NCBI RefSeq assembly: GCF_947036865.1
Contig: NZ_CAMQSF010000010.1
Span: 31,628 to 95,627, forward strand
Reading direction: 5' to 3'
DNA from: an uncultured Caulobacter sp.
GTDB taxonomy: Bacteria; Pseudomonadota; Alphaproteobacteria; Caulobacterales; Caulobacteraceae
Length of the DNA: 64,000 nucleotides
Positions 1-8,142 of this stretch are shown here, piece after piece. Numbering within the stretch: the stretch's first letter is position 1; every line of letters starts with the position of its first letter. The notes under the pieces were generated by a model. That model ran no database searches and was not told the origin of the DNA. It worked only from the letters and a program-made list of their open reading frames with translations. Position numbers and translations under genes: made by a program.

Positions 1-741
1 CTCTATGAGCGGGTCGCGGCCCTGATGGACGCGGCTATTCCCGACGTCGTTCCCGACACCGGCGACTTCGACGAGGGCGAGCCCGACATCATCATCGCCG
101 GCTTCGGCCGCTTCGGGCAGATCGCCGGCCGCCTGCTGGCCGCCAACGGCTTCCGCTCGACGGTGCTGGACAGCGACATCGAGCAGATCGAGCTGCTGCA
201 GCGCTTCGGCCGGCGGGTGCACTATGGCGACGCCACGCGGCTGGACCTGCTGCGGGCCGCCGGCGCGGACCGGGCGCGGATGCTGATCGTCGCCCTCGAC
301 GACCGCGAAAAGACCGTCGAGCTGGTCGAGACCGCCCGCAAGGCCTTCCCCAATCTCGTCATCCTCGCCCGCGCCTGGGACCGCCGCCACGCCTACGATC
401 TCCTGGCCAACGGCGCCGACGCGGTCGAGCGGGAGACCTTCGAATCGGCCCTGGCCCTGGGGACCACGGCCCTCCAGAAGCTGGGCTTCCGCGCCCACCG
501 CGCGCACCGCGCCGCGGCCTTCTTCCGCCGCCACGACCGGCGGGTGTTCGAGGAGCTGCGGCCGATGTGGGGCCAGGAGGAAGCCTATATCCTGGCGTCG
601 CGCGACGCGGCCAAGACCATGGACCGCCTGCTGGACGCCGACCTCCACCGCATGCGCCCCGGCGACGCGAGAGGCGCTTGGGACACGGCGAGCCTGGACG
701 AGGAACTGCGCGAGCGCGCGCAGCAGGAGGAGGCGGAGTAG
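1..741 (+). CDS. Kef-type K+/H+ antiporter, C-terminal part (5' truncated by window)
   Basis: The frame is open from the first base (L-Y-E-R-V-A-A-L before the first Met at 25), so this is the tail of a longer protein. It shows an RCK/TrkA-N Rossmann domain: the nucleotide-binding loop GFGRFGQIAGRLL lies near window residues 35-47, followed by the acidic LDSD strand end and the YGDATRLDLLRAAGA segment typical of KefB/KefC. In that family this domain gates a membrane Na+/H+-exchanger-like core, which must lie upstream of the window. The tail is charged and Glu-rich. KefB and KefC cannot be separated without the N-terminus. Confidence 0.85.
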   Translation, partial: LYERVAALMDAAIPDVVPDTGDFDEGEPDIIIAGFGRFGQIAGRLLAANGFRSTVLDSDIEQIELLQRFGRRVHYGDATRLDLLRAAGADRARMLIVALDDREKTVELVETARKAFPNLVILARAWDRRHAYDLLANGADAVERETFESALALGTTALQKLGFRAHRAHRAAAFFRRHDRRVFEELRPMWGQEEAYILASRDAAKTMDRLLDADLHRMRPGDARGAWDTASLDEELRERAQQEEAE

Positions 742-757
742 GGCGAGGTTTCCGCCC

Positions 758-1762
758 CTACTCGGCCAGCAGCGGAACCCCCGCCGGGATCCGCTCCCCC
801 CGCACGGCCTCGACGAACGGGGTCGCGAAGCCGCCGGTGAGGCTGTGCGGATCGTCCGCCAGCGCGCCGAACCTGAGGTCGCGCGGCCGCGCGCCGGGCA
901 CATGCAACGTGCCGAACATCCGGTCCCAGACGGCCAGGCAGCTGCCCAGGTTCTTGCCGAAGTGAGCGGGATCGGCCGAATGGTGGATCTGGTGGTGGGC
1001 CGGGCTCAGCAGCCAGCGGCCGAACGGCGCGAACGTCATCCAGGCGTGCGAGTGCTGCAGGTGGATCACCGTCATCACGAAGACGAGAAAGATGGCGTTC
1101 TGGCCGAAAACCTGCGGCGCGTGCCAGGCCGGCCCGAACGCCCAGGCCAGCACGCCGCCGACCCCGCCGGTGGCTAGGGCCAAGAGGTTGGCGAACTTCA
1201 GGCTCTCGATCGGATGGACGCGATAGACGGTCAGCGGCGTCAGGGCCTCGGCGGTGTGGTGGACCTTGTGGAAGGCCCACAGCAAGGGGACCTTGTGGCT
1301 AAGCCAATGATCGAACCAGTAGGCCAACTCATAGGCCAGAAAGCCCAGCACCGTTCCGACCACCGCCACGAGCGACCACGGCGCCCCGTTCCACGGCCCC
1401 GCGCCGAACGTCTGACGCAGGGCCGACGCCAAGCCCACGGCGATCGCCTCGCCCGACAGCAGGGCGCCGCTCAGCAGCACGCCGGCGACCCACAGATTGA
1501 AGACGCAAAATACCAGATCCGCCCGGCTGGAGGCCGTCAGCCACACCTTGCGCGGGAAGAGCGCGCGCAGCAGCAGGCGTGGCGAGGTCTCGCGGCCTCG
1601 CGCCCGTCGAGACAGTACGATATGGCCGGCCGCGATCAGCAGGGCGCAGGCCAGCGAGACCAGCGAGAAGGTCGAGCCTAGCGGCAACAGGGCGTCGAGC
1701 AGCGGCGCGACAAGGCGATGGCCGGCCGTGGCGAGATCGATCCCAGTCTTGGCCGTGGTCAC
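758..1762 (-). CDS. Sterol desaturase / fatty acid hydroxylase superfamily membrane protein
   Basis: 334 aa with a GTG start at 1762. Several hydrophobic segments precede and separate the histidine clusters of the membrane di-iron hydroxylase superfamily: HKVHH, LQHSHAWM and SPAHHQIHHS. These histidines bind the iron pair that hydroxylates or desaturates a lipid C-H bond. Substrate cannot be read from the sequence; relatives act on sterols, carotenoids, hopanoids or fatty acids. The next minus-strand gene upstream, at 1822-2877, is another di-iron lipid enzyme, so the pair may modify membrane lipids together. The 3' end faces the Kef gene, 16 bp away. Confidence 0.85.
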   Translation of the reverse strand: MTTAKTGIDLATAGHRLVAPLLDALLPLGSTFSLVSLACALLIAAGHIVLSRRARGRETSPRLLLRALFPRKVWLTASSRADLVFCVFNLWVAGVLLSGALLSGEAIAVGLASALRQTFGAGPWNGAPWSLVAVVGTVLGFLAYELAYWFDHWLSHKVPLLWAFHKVHHTAEALTPLTVYRVHPIESLKFANLLALATGGVGGVLAWAFGPAWHAPQVFGQNAIFLVFVMTVIHLQHSHAWMTFAPFGRWLLSPAHHQIHHSADPAHFGKNLGSCLAVWDRMFGTLHVPGARPRDLRFGALADDPHSLTGGFATPFVEAVRGERIPAGVPLLAE

Positions 1763-1821
1763 GTCCGGAAGGTCTCCGCGGAACAGAGACCCCTTCCTAA
1801 CCCAAGCGTCTCAAGCGACGC

Positions 1822-2877
1822 TTAATGCGCCGGCTGCTCGGCGCCCGCGCGACGCTTTTCGCCGGCGCGGCGGAAAAGCTCGCCCAGGGCTTGGATCAGG
1901 CCCTTCTCGGACGCCCGGTGATAAAGCGAGTCCGAACCCAGGGCCTGCGCCAGGCGCGCGTGAGCCTTGCCCAGATTGTGGTAGGGCAGGCGCGGCAGCA
2001 GGTGGTGCAGCGCGTGGTAGCGCAGGCCGACCGGCGCCCAGAGATAGGAGGCCAGGTTCGGCGGCGGCACGTTGACCGAGTCGAGGAACTGCTCGTCCAG
2101 GGTCATCTTGTCGCCGTCGTTGTCCCAGTGGTGGGCGACCAGGGTGCGGGCCTGGTTCAGGAAGGTGGCCAGCGAGAAGATCGCGAGCCCGGTCGCCACG
2201 AACCGGATCGGCAGCCAGCCCGCGACGGTCGCGGCGATCACCGCCCACGACCACAGCCAGCAGGCCACGTCCTGGATCACCCACTCGGTCCGCCAGCGCG
2301 CCAGATCGTCGCGCGCGAAGTCGGGATTGATGATCAGGGCCGACAGCTTGGTCTTCACGTAGCGGCGCAGGGGCGGGATCACGAACGACAGCGGGACCAG
2401 GATGGCCGAGCGCAGGATCACGCCCAGCGGCGCCAGCAGGGCCACGAACAGGAAGCCGGCCAGCTTCAGCGGCGTGAAACGCGACAGCGGCATGTATTCC
2501 GGATCCAGCGCCGTGCCGAACCGGTCCTTGATATGGTGGATGTTGTGCACGCCTTCGTACATCAAGGACGGGGTCATCAGCGGCACGCCCACCAGCACGT
2601 TCCAGCCGGTCCGGAAGCCCGGCGTCTCGTCCGCCCGCAGGTGGGTCAGTTCGTGGATAAAGCTCAAGGCGCGGTAGAGGGCCAGCATGCTGACCAGGCC
2701 CGCGCCCAGGCCGATCGAAAGATGGATCGTCGTCGCGGCGACGAAGAACCCGCCCCACATCAGCGCCACCGACACGACGAGATCGGTCCAGTAGACCGCC
2801 GCGTTGGGCGTCATCAGGTCCTCGGTCAGGCCATAGGCCTGCTTGGTCAGACTGATTTCACCCGTCGCCTTGGTCAC
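1822..2877 (-). CDS. Fatty acid desaturase family protein
   Basis: 351 aa, GTG start at 2877 (V-T-K-A-T-G). The three histidine boxes of membrane acyl desaturases are present: HELTH, HNIHH and HALHH followed by LLPRLPYHN, plus an extra VAHHWD motif. Hydrophobic pairs lie near residues 35-75 and 135-175. The family inserts double bonds into, or hydroxylates, acyl chains using O2 and an electron donor. It sits 59 bp upstream of the sterol-desaturase-like gene on the same strand, so co-transcription is plausible. The precise acyl substrate is not inferable. Confidence 0.88.
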   Translation of the reverse strand: MTKATGEISLTKQAYGLTEDLMTPNAAVYWTDLVVSVALMWGGFFVAATTIHLSIGLGAGLVSMLALYRALSFIHELTHLRADETPGFRTGWNVLVGVPLMTPSLMYEGVHNIHHIKDRFGTALDPEYMPLSRFTPLKLAGFLFVALLAPLGVILRSAILVPLSFVIPPLRRYVKTKLSALIINPDFARDDLARWRTEWVIQDVACWLWSWAVIAATVAGWLPIRFVATGLAIFSLATFLNQARTLVAHHWDNDGDKMTLDEQFLDSVNVPPPNLASYLWAPVGLRYHALHHLLPRLPYHNLGKAHARLAQALGSDSLYHRASEKGLIQALGELFRRAGEKRRAGAEQPAH

Positions 2878-2983
2878 GTCGTCCTCGCGCTGCGCCTGTC
2901 GAAAGCGACGACTTGGCGACAGCGGAGGGGAAAAGCAACCATCTGGATCAAGGACGCGACAATTCCGCGCCCTTAAGCGTCCG

Positions 2984-3652
2984 TCAGGTCAGCGGCCGCA
3001 GCACGATCTCCACGCGCCGGTTCTGGGCGCGCCCGGCGGCGGTGGCGTTGTCGGCGATCGGCTGACGCTCGCCCATGCCCGCCACGAACACCCGGTCGGG
3101 CAGAACCCGGCCCTGGTTGGTCAGATAGCTGGCGACCGAGCTCGCCCGGCGCTCGGACAGGGCCTGGTTGTAGTCGTCCGGACCGCTGGAGTCGGCGTGG
3201 CCGACCACGTCGATCGTCGTCTGGGGATAGGCGTTCAGGGTGCGGGCCACGTCGTCGAGCACGCGCAGGAAGCGCGGCTGGATCTCGGACTTGTCGACGT
3301 CGAAGGTCACGTCGCTGGGCATGACCAGCACGATCTGGTCGCCGTTGCGGCGGATCATCACGCCCGAGCCCTCCAGGCTGCGACGGAAGTCGGCCTGCTG
3401 GCGGTCCATGTAGTTGCCGATCGCGCCGCCGGCCAGGGCGCCGATGCCCGCGCCGATCAGCGCGTTCTTGCGGCCCTGCTCGCCCTTGTTGGTGTTGGTC
3501 AGATAGCCGAGCAGCGCCCCCGCCCCGGCGCCGGCCAAGGCGCCGGTCCCGGTGTTGTTGCGGACCGGCATGCCCGTATACGGGTCGGTCGTCGTACAGG
3601 CCGTCAGGGCGGCGGCGCCCAGGAACAGTGCGGCCAAGGCGGTCTTGCGCAT
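2984..3652 (-). CDS. OmpA-family outer-membrane lipoprotein with glycine zipper (YiaD-like)
   Basis: 222 aa from the ATG at 3652, preceded by a GAGGG ribosome site. An upstream in-frame ATG at 3718 would add 22 non-signal-like residues, so it was not used. The N-terminus is a lipoprotein signal ending in the lipobox LTAC (Cys19). Residues about 35-80 form a glycine-rich zipper (GALAGAGAGALLG, GAGIGALAGGAIG). The C-terminal half is an OmpA domain with the peptidoglycan-binding signature VVGHADSSG and NQALSERRASSVASYL. Likely role: anchoring the outer membrane to peptidoglycan. Confidence 0.92.
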   Translation of the reverse strand: MRKTALAALFLGAAALTACTTTDPYTGMPVRNNTGTGALAGAGAGALLGYLTNTNKGEQGRKNALIGAGIGALAGGAIGNYMDRQQADFRRSLEGSGVMIRRNGDQIVLVMPSDVTFDVDKSEIQPRFLRVLDDVARTLNAYPQTTIDVVGHADSSGPDDYNQALSERRASSVASYLTNQGRVLPDRVFVAGMGERQPIADNATAAGRAQNRRVEIVLRPLT

Positions 3653-3829
3653 TCTCGCAACCCTCGCGTCTTTGCTGTAGATCAAGGCCACCGGGCCAAA
3701 CGCCCGTCTCATGGTCAAGTTCCCGACCGCGCCGTCAGGGCCGCGCGACGATCTTCGTTTCGCCGCGCCCCCGATGTAGTAAGAGGGAACTTACCTCATT
3801 CCCAAGCTCGCTGCTCAAGGCTCGCCGAC

Positions 3830-4765
3830 GTGCCCACCTCCGCCATCGAACCGATTTCTTTCACGCTCTACGCCAAGGATTTCCCGGGCTTCGCCCAGGC
3901 GCTCGGCGCGTCGTTCGAACGCTACGGCTTCGCGGTGCTGTCCGACCATGACATGGCGCAAGACCGGATCGACGCGGCCATCGACGACGCCAAGGCCTTC
4001 TTCGCCCTGCCGACCGAGGCGAAGATGCGGTACGCCGGGATCAAGGGCGGCGCGCGGGGCTATATTCCGTTCGGGGTCGAGACCGCCAAGGGCGCGACGC
4101 ACCACGACCTGAAGGAATTCTGGCACATGGGCCGCGACCTGCCGCCCGGCCACCGGTTCCGCGAACACATGGCCGACAATGTCTGGCCGGCCGAGATTCC
4201 GGCCTTCAAGCACGACGTCACCTGGTTCTACAACGCGCTCGACACCATGGGCGGCAAGGTGCTGGAGGCGATCGCCACCTACCTGAAGCTGGACCGCGAC
4301 TTCTTCAAGCCAACCATCCAGGACGGCAACAGCGTGCTCCGCCTGTTGCACTATCCGCCGATCCCGCTGGACGCCACCGGCGTGCGCGCCGGCGCGCACG
4401 GCGACATCAACACCATCACCCTCCTGCTGGGCGCCGAGGAAGGCGGGCTGGAGCTCCTGGACCGCAACGGCGAGTGGCTGCCGATCAACCCGCCGCCGGG
4501 CTGCATCGTCATCAATATCGGCGACATGCTCGAGCGCCTGACCAATCACGTCCTGCCCTCGACCATCCACCGGGTGCAGAACCCGCCGCCCGAGCGCCGC
4601 CACATCCCGCGCTACTCGACGCCGTTCTTCCTGCACTTCGCGTCGGACTACGAGATCAAGACGCTGCCCAACTGCGTCACGCCCGACAATCCGGACCGCT
4701 ATCCGGAGTCGATCACGGCCGACGCGTTCCTCCAGCAGCGCCTGCGCGAGATCAAGCTGGCCTGA
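3830..4765 (+). CDS. 2-oxoglutarate/Fe(II)-dependent oxygenase, isopenicillin N synthase family
   Basis: 311 aa from a GTG at 3830, chosen because alignment-like sequence (PISFTLYAKDFPGF) begins just after it and an AAGG lies 9 bases upstream; the frame is open much further 5' but that stretch runs antisense through the OmpA gene. It has a DIOX_N region (residues about 8-110) with FGVETAKGATHHDLKEFW, and a 2OG-FeII domain with the iron ligands HGD near residue 190 and TIHRV near residue 247, then RYSTPFF supplying the oxoglutarate-binding Arg and Ser. It oxidises an unknown small molecule. Confidence 0.87.
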   Translation: MPTSAIEPISFTLYAKDFPGFAQALGASFERYGFAVLSDHDMAQDRIDAAIDDAKAFFALPTEAKMRYAGIKGGARGYIPFGVETAKGATHHDLKEFWHMGRDLPPGHRFREHMADNVWPAEIPAFKHDVTWFYNALDTMGGKVLEAIATYLKLDRDFFKPTIQDGNSVLRLLHYPPIPLDATGVRAGAHGDINTITLLLGAEEGGLELLDRNGEWLPINPPPGCIVINIGDMLERLTNHVLPSTIHRVQNPPPERRHIPRYSTPFFLHFASDYEIKTLPNCVTPDNPDRYPESITADAFLQQRLREIKLA

Positions 4766-4826
4766 TTGACGCCCCCTCGCCGCCAGCGCGGCCTGCCTGG
4801 CGCGGCGTCGACGGCGGGGAAGGCCT

Positions 4827-6497
4827 CTACTTCGAGATCCGCAGGTTCTGGATCGCGCCCGCGATGCTGTTGAACACCGCCGACAACTGGGTGGCGTCGG
4901 TCACGTCGTAATACATGTCGCTCCTACTGGCGCAGGCCTGCAGGTTGCCCTTGGAGTGGGACGAAACCCCGACGCCGATCGAATAGATCAGCACCCCCGC
5001 CGCCTTGGCGTTGGCGCAGACCTGGGCCTGGCGGCTGTCGATGGCGTCGCGACGATCGGTTTCCGACGAATTTTCGTCGAGGGCGACATTGCTGCTGTTC
5101 TTCAGCCGCTTCTGCCACATGTAGCCATAGCCGGTGTAGATCGAGCCATTGGGCACGTAGTAATCGTCGTTGGTGTTGTCGCCGTCGGTCAGCAGCACCA
5201 TGATCTTCTGGGTCTTCGGCGTGCCGTAGGCCGCGCCGTCGGCGAACGGCGCGTTCGGCGACAGGGTGTGCCAGCCCCACATGGCGCCCATGGCGATATT
5301 GGTGTTGCCGTTGGCGATCATCTGATCGAGCTTGTCGTTCACCGTCTGGGCGCCCGCGGCCGTGCGGACATTGGTCAGGCGCAGCAGGTTGGTCAGGCCG
5401 CAGCCGGCGTTGGGACCATAGTTGGTGCCCGTCTTGGCGTCGCTGATCACGGCGGCCTTGTTGCTGGCGGCGTACTTGTTGGGCTCGGCCTGACGCGTGA
5501 ACCAGTCGGTCGAGCTGTTCTTGTCGTTGGTGATCCAATTGTTCTGGATGTCGCCGCCCCAGACGGTGCGCGCGTCACGCCACCTGTTCCAGCTGTCGTA
5601 ATAGACCGTGTTGTCGTCCGGCTCGTCCGGCGCGAAGAACGGCACGAACAGCGTCGCGGGCGTGCCCGAGCTCGGCGCCGTATCCTGGATGTCATAGGGG
5701 TCCGGCCGGCTCTCCACGCAACCGGCCCACGTCAGGCCCAGATTGCTCAGCAAGGTGAAGCGGTTCTGCGACGAGGCGAACACGTCGCTGCCATAGGCGC
5801 TGGGCTGGGTCCCGCTCATCCAGCTGGCCGTCTGATAGATCGAGCCCACGTTCACGGTCATCGAGAACGGGACGACCGAGATCTTCACCGCGTCGGTGTC
5901 GGAAGCCCGGCCCGCGGCCGCCGCCAGGGTGTTCACCAGCGACTTGGCCGCGCTCTTGAGGGCGTCGATCTTCTTGGTGTTGGTCGAGCCCAGCTTGCTG
6001 GCCATCGAACCGGTGTTGTCGAGCACCAGCGCCACTTCCAGCTTGTTGACCGAGCGGACCACCTCGGACCGGGCGGTGACGGTGATGTTCGCGCCGGTCC
6101 ACAGATTGGCGATGATCGGCTTTATGGTGCCCGTGGCCGTGCCGATGACCTTGTTGCCCGCGCCCGTCGCGAAGGTCGAGCTCGTGGCGGTCAGGCCCAG
6201 ATTCATCCCGGTGATCTCGGTGAGGAAGGCCGCGTCGCCCACGGTGTCGAGATCGGCGTCGGTCACCGCCGACGAGCGCGCGGCCATCAGCGTCGCGGCG
6301 TCCAGAGCGTCCTGCATCTGGCGCCGCTGCAGGCTGACGCGGCTGACATCGACGAGGCCGAACACCAGCACCGACAGCGGCAGCGCCAGGAAGGCGAACT
6401 GCACCGCGATGGCCCCGCGCTGGTCGCGACCCAGACGCGCGGCGAAGGCGGCGACGCCCTCGCTCAGGCGTCGAAGGAAGCGGCTTTGGGTCGGCAT
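4827..6497 (-). CDS. TadE/TadG-like pilus-assembly protein with von Willebrand A domain
   Basis: 556 aa from the ATG at 6497. Residues about 25-52 form one membrane segment after a basic stretch (RDQRGAIAVQFAFLALPL), the hallmark of TadE/TadG pseudopilin-like proteins. A vWA domain follows, with MIDAS motif DNTGSM at 160-165 and later LLTDGDNTNDDYY; a long insertion separates them. C-terminal cysteines (CANAK, QACAS) may form a disulphide. Likely a surface or periplasmic protein linked to Flp/Tad pili or adhesion. No other tad gene is in the window, so it is an orphan here. Confidence 0.85.
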   Translation of the reverse strand: MPTQSRFLRRLSEGVAAFAARLGRDQRGAIAVQFAFLALPLSVLVFGLVDVSRVSLQRRQMQDALDAATLMAARSSAVTDADLDTVGDAAFLTEITGMNLGLTATSSTFATGAGNKVIGTATGTIKPIIANLWTGANITVTARSEVVRSVNKLEVALVLDNTGSMASKLGSTNTKKIDALKSAAKSLVNTLAAAAGRASDTDAVKISVVPFSMTVNVGSIYQTASWMSGTQPSAYGSDVFASSQNRFTLLSNLGLTWAGCVESRPDPYDIQDTAPSSGTPATLFVPFFAPDEPDDNTVYYDSWNRWRDARTVWGGDIQNNWITNDKNSSTDWFTRQAEPNKYAASNKAAVISDAKTGTNYGPNAGCGLTNLLRLTNVRTAAGAQTVNDKLDQMIANGNTNIAMGAMWGWHTLSPNAPFADGAAYGTPKTQKIMVLLTDGDNTNDDYYVPNGSIYTGYGYMWQKRLKNSSNVALDENSSETDRRDAIDSRQAQVCANAKAAGVLIYSIGVGVSSHSKGNLQACASRSDMYYDVTDATQLSAVFNSIAGAIQNLRISK

Positions 6498-6626
6498 GAA
6501 CGGCCTCGGAGCGTGATGTTTCGCCCGGAACTTCGCCGATGACGGTGAACAAGCCGAAAACGCCGTTGGTGAACGGCCCGCAAAAGCCGCTTCGACTCCC
6601 GGCGCGGGTGCGGCTAAAGAGCCGGC

Positions 6627-7355
6627 ATGCCGTTCACCGCCACCGTCCTGACCATGTTCCCCGAGGCCTTTCCCGGGCCGCTCGGCGTGTCGATGATCGG
6701 GACCGCCTGGACGGAACAGGATCTCTGGCGTCTGGAAACGCTGGACATTCGCGCCTTTTCCAAGGATAAGCGCGGCTTCCTCGACGACACCCCCGCGGGT
6801 GGCGGCGCTGGAGCCGTGCTGAAAGCGGACGTCATCGCCTCGGCCCTCGACAGCGTCGAGCTGGGCGGACGGCCGCTTTTGTATATGAGCGCCCGGGGCA
6901 GGCCCCTGACCCAGGCGCGCGTGCGGGAGTGGTCCAAGGCGCCCGGCATCGTGGTGCTGTGCGGCCGCTTCGAGGGGGTGGACCAGCGGGTGCTCGACGC
7001 CCGCGGGTTCGAGGAGGTCTCGGTCGGAGACGCGGTGCTCGCGGGTGGCGAGGCGGCGGCGATGGTCGTGATCGAGGCGTGCGTTCGACTGGCTCCCGGC
7101 GTGCTGGGAAACATCGAGAGCACGCTGGAAGAAAGCTTCGAGGACGGCCTCCTCGAGCATCCGCAGTACACGAGACCGCGGACGTTCGAAGGGCTCGACA
7201 TCCCCGAGGTGCTGCTGTCGGGCGATCACAAGAAGATCGACCAGTGGCGGCGAAGGATGCGTGAAGAGACGACCCGCGAGCGGCGCCCGGATCTCTGGGA
7301 GGCCTACCTCGCCAATCAACAGGCAAAAGGCGCCCCCAAAGGGGGAAAGCCCTAA
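6627..7355 (+). CDS. trmD: tRNA (guanine37-N1)-methyltransferase TrmD
   Basis: 242 aa. Transfers a methyl group from SAM to G37 of tRNAs, preventing +1 frameshifting. The N-terminal SPOUT knot is recognisable: YMSARG (86-91), [10 protein letters not shown] (111-120) and [11 protein letters not shown] (132-142), followed by the [12 protein letters not shown] segment of the C-terminal domain. Length matches the family. The stop overlaps the rplS ribosome site, so trmD and rplS are one transcript. The usual rpsP-rimM genes are not directly upstream; a divergent Tad/vWA gene lies 129 bp away. Confidence 0.97.
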   Translation: MPFTATVLTMFPEAFPGPLGVSMIGTAWTEQDLWRLETLDIRAFSKDKRGFLDDTPAGGGAGAVLKADVIASALDSVELGGRPLLYMSARGRPLTQARVREWSKAPGIVVLCGRFEGVDQRVLDARGFEEVSVGDAVLAGGEAAAMVVIEACVRLAPGVLGNIESTLEESFEDGLLEHPQYTRPRTFEGLDIPEVLLSGDHKKIDQWRRRMREETTRERRPDLWEAYLANQQAKGAPKGGKP

Positions 7356-7367
7356 GGAGACATGATC

Positions 7368-7754
7368 ATGGCGATCAACATCATCGCTCAGCTCGAGCAA
7401 GAAGAATCGGCCCGTCTGCTGGCCGCGCGCCCGATCCCGGAATTCCGCCCCGGCGACACCCTGCGCGTCAACGTGAAGATCAAGGAAGGCGAGCGCGAGC
7501 GCGTTCAGGCCTATGAAGGCGTCTGCATCGCCCGCCAGGGCACGGGCGTCCACGAGAGCTTCACGGTCCGCAAGATCTCGTTCGGCGAAGGCGTGGAGCG
7601 TCTGTTCCCGCTGCTGTCGCCGAGCATCGAAAGCATCGAAGTCAAGCGTCGCGGCGTCGTCCGTCGCGCCAAGCTGTACTATCTGCGCGACCGTCGCGGT
7701 AAGTCGGCCCGCATCGCCGAGCGCGCGGGCGGCCTGAAGTCGACCGAGGAATAA
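7368..7754 (+). CDS. rplS: 50S ribosomal protein L19
   Basis: 128 aa. Two ATGs are possible, 7362 and 7368. AAGGAGA at 7354-7360 is only about 2 bases from the first but 8 from the second, so 7368 is preferred. The sequence is a standard L19: [45 protein letters not shown] and a basic [19 protein letters not shown] tail region. L19 sits at the 30S-50S interface. It is co-transcribed with trmD and followed by a strong intrinsic terminator. Confidence 0.97.
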   Translation: MAINIIAQLEQEESARLLAARPIPEFRPGDTLRVNVKIKEGERERVQAYEGVCIARQGTGVHESFTVRKISFGEGVERLFPLLSPSIESIEVKRRGVVRRAKLYYLRDRRGKSARIAERAGGLKSTEE

Positions 7755-7780
7755 GCCTCGCGCGACAGCGAACGATCGAA

Positions 7781-7809
7781 GGCCCCGGCGGAAACGTCGG
7801 GGCCTTTTT
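7781..7809 (+). terminator. Intrinsic terminator of trmD-rplS
   Basis: Stem GGCCCCGGCG (7781-7790) and CGTCGGGGCC (7795-7804), one wobble pair, GAAA tetraloop, then TTTTT at 7805-7809. It begins 27 bases after the rplS stop. Confidence 0.93.
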
Positions 7810-7866
7810 CGTGGACGGCGCGCCGCGTCCTTGCTCGGACCTCGCCATGACCCCCTCGAGCCAAGG

Positions 7867-7987
7867 CCCTCCCCCTCGATGGGGAAGGGTTGGGTGGGGG
7901 TGATTACGACGTCCAACGCCGCGCGCCGCCGCCGGCTCGGCGGGGTCACCCCCATCCCCGGCCCTTCCCCCATCAAGGGGGAAGGGG
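7867..7987. repeat. Inverted pair of REP-like palindromic elements
   Basis: The 388-base gap between rplS and purH holds, in order, the rplS terminator, this repeat pair, a promoter and a riboswitch. Copy 1 (7867-7902) is a C-run/ATCGA/G-run hairpin followed by TTGGGTGGGGGTG. Copy 2 (7947-7987) is its near reverse complement: CACCCCCATCCCCGG, then a hairpin CCCTTCCCCC-ATCAA-GGGGGAAGGG (7962-7986). About 44 bases separate them. Such paired elements are common between genes in Caulobacter-like genomes. No coding content is seen. Confidence 0.75.
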
Positions 7988-8005
7988 TTATGGCCGCGCC
8001 CCACA

Positions 8006-8033
8006 TTGACTCCCCCGCCCGCCCCCGTATTTT
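8006..8033 (+). promoter_or_regulatory. Predicted housekeeping promoter for the purH riboswitch transcript
   Basis: TTGACT at 8006-8011 and TATTTT at 8028-8033 are separated by 16 bases. A start point 6-8 bases downstream would fall at about 8040, exactly where the ZTP aptamer begins. The match is to general sigma-70-like consensus; no transcript data are available. Confidence 0.55.
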
Positions 8034-8037
8034 CCGC

Positions 8038-8112
8038 CCCGTTCGGGTGACTGGCGTTGAAGGTGGGCGACCACCGGGGAGCCCGATCGCATAAGCCGCG
8101 CGCCTGGGCTCC
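8038..8112 (+). ncRNA. ZMP/ZTP (pfl) riboswitch upstream of purH
   Basis: The conserved blocks of the pfl/ZTP aptamer are present in order: GGGTGACTGGCG (8045-8056), GGTGGGCGACCACCGGGGAG (8062-8081) and CCGCGCGCCTGGGC (8096-8109). In the known class, ZMP or ZTP, which accumulate when 10-formyl-tetrahydrofolate is short, turns on purine and one-carbon genes. The downstream gene is purH, whose substrate is ZMP (AICAR), a canonical target. The expression platform is the short stretch 8110-8142 leading to the GGAG ribosome site at 8133-8136. No T-run terminator is visible, so control of translation initiation is more likely. Confidence 0.9.
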
Positions 8113-8142
8113 CATTTCCGATCCCGAAACCTGGAGTCCGCC

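Noticed and set aside
2843..3829. N-terminal extension of the 2-oxoglutarate oxygenase
   Set aside because: The in-frame upstream sequence runs antisense through the OmpA lipoprotein gene and has no family similarity; the GTG at 3830 fits better.
6498..8006. N-terminal extension of the Tad/vWA protein
   Set aside because: The continuous frame upstream of 6497 is antisense to trmD and rplS; the Met at 6497 precedes the membrane segment expected for the family.
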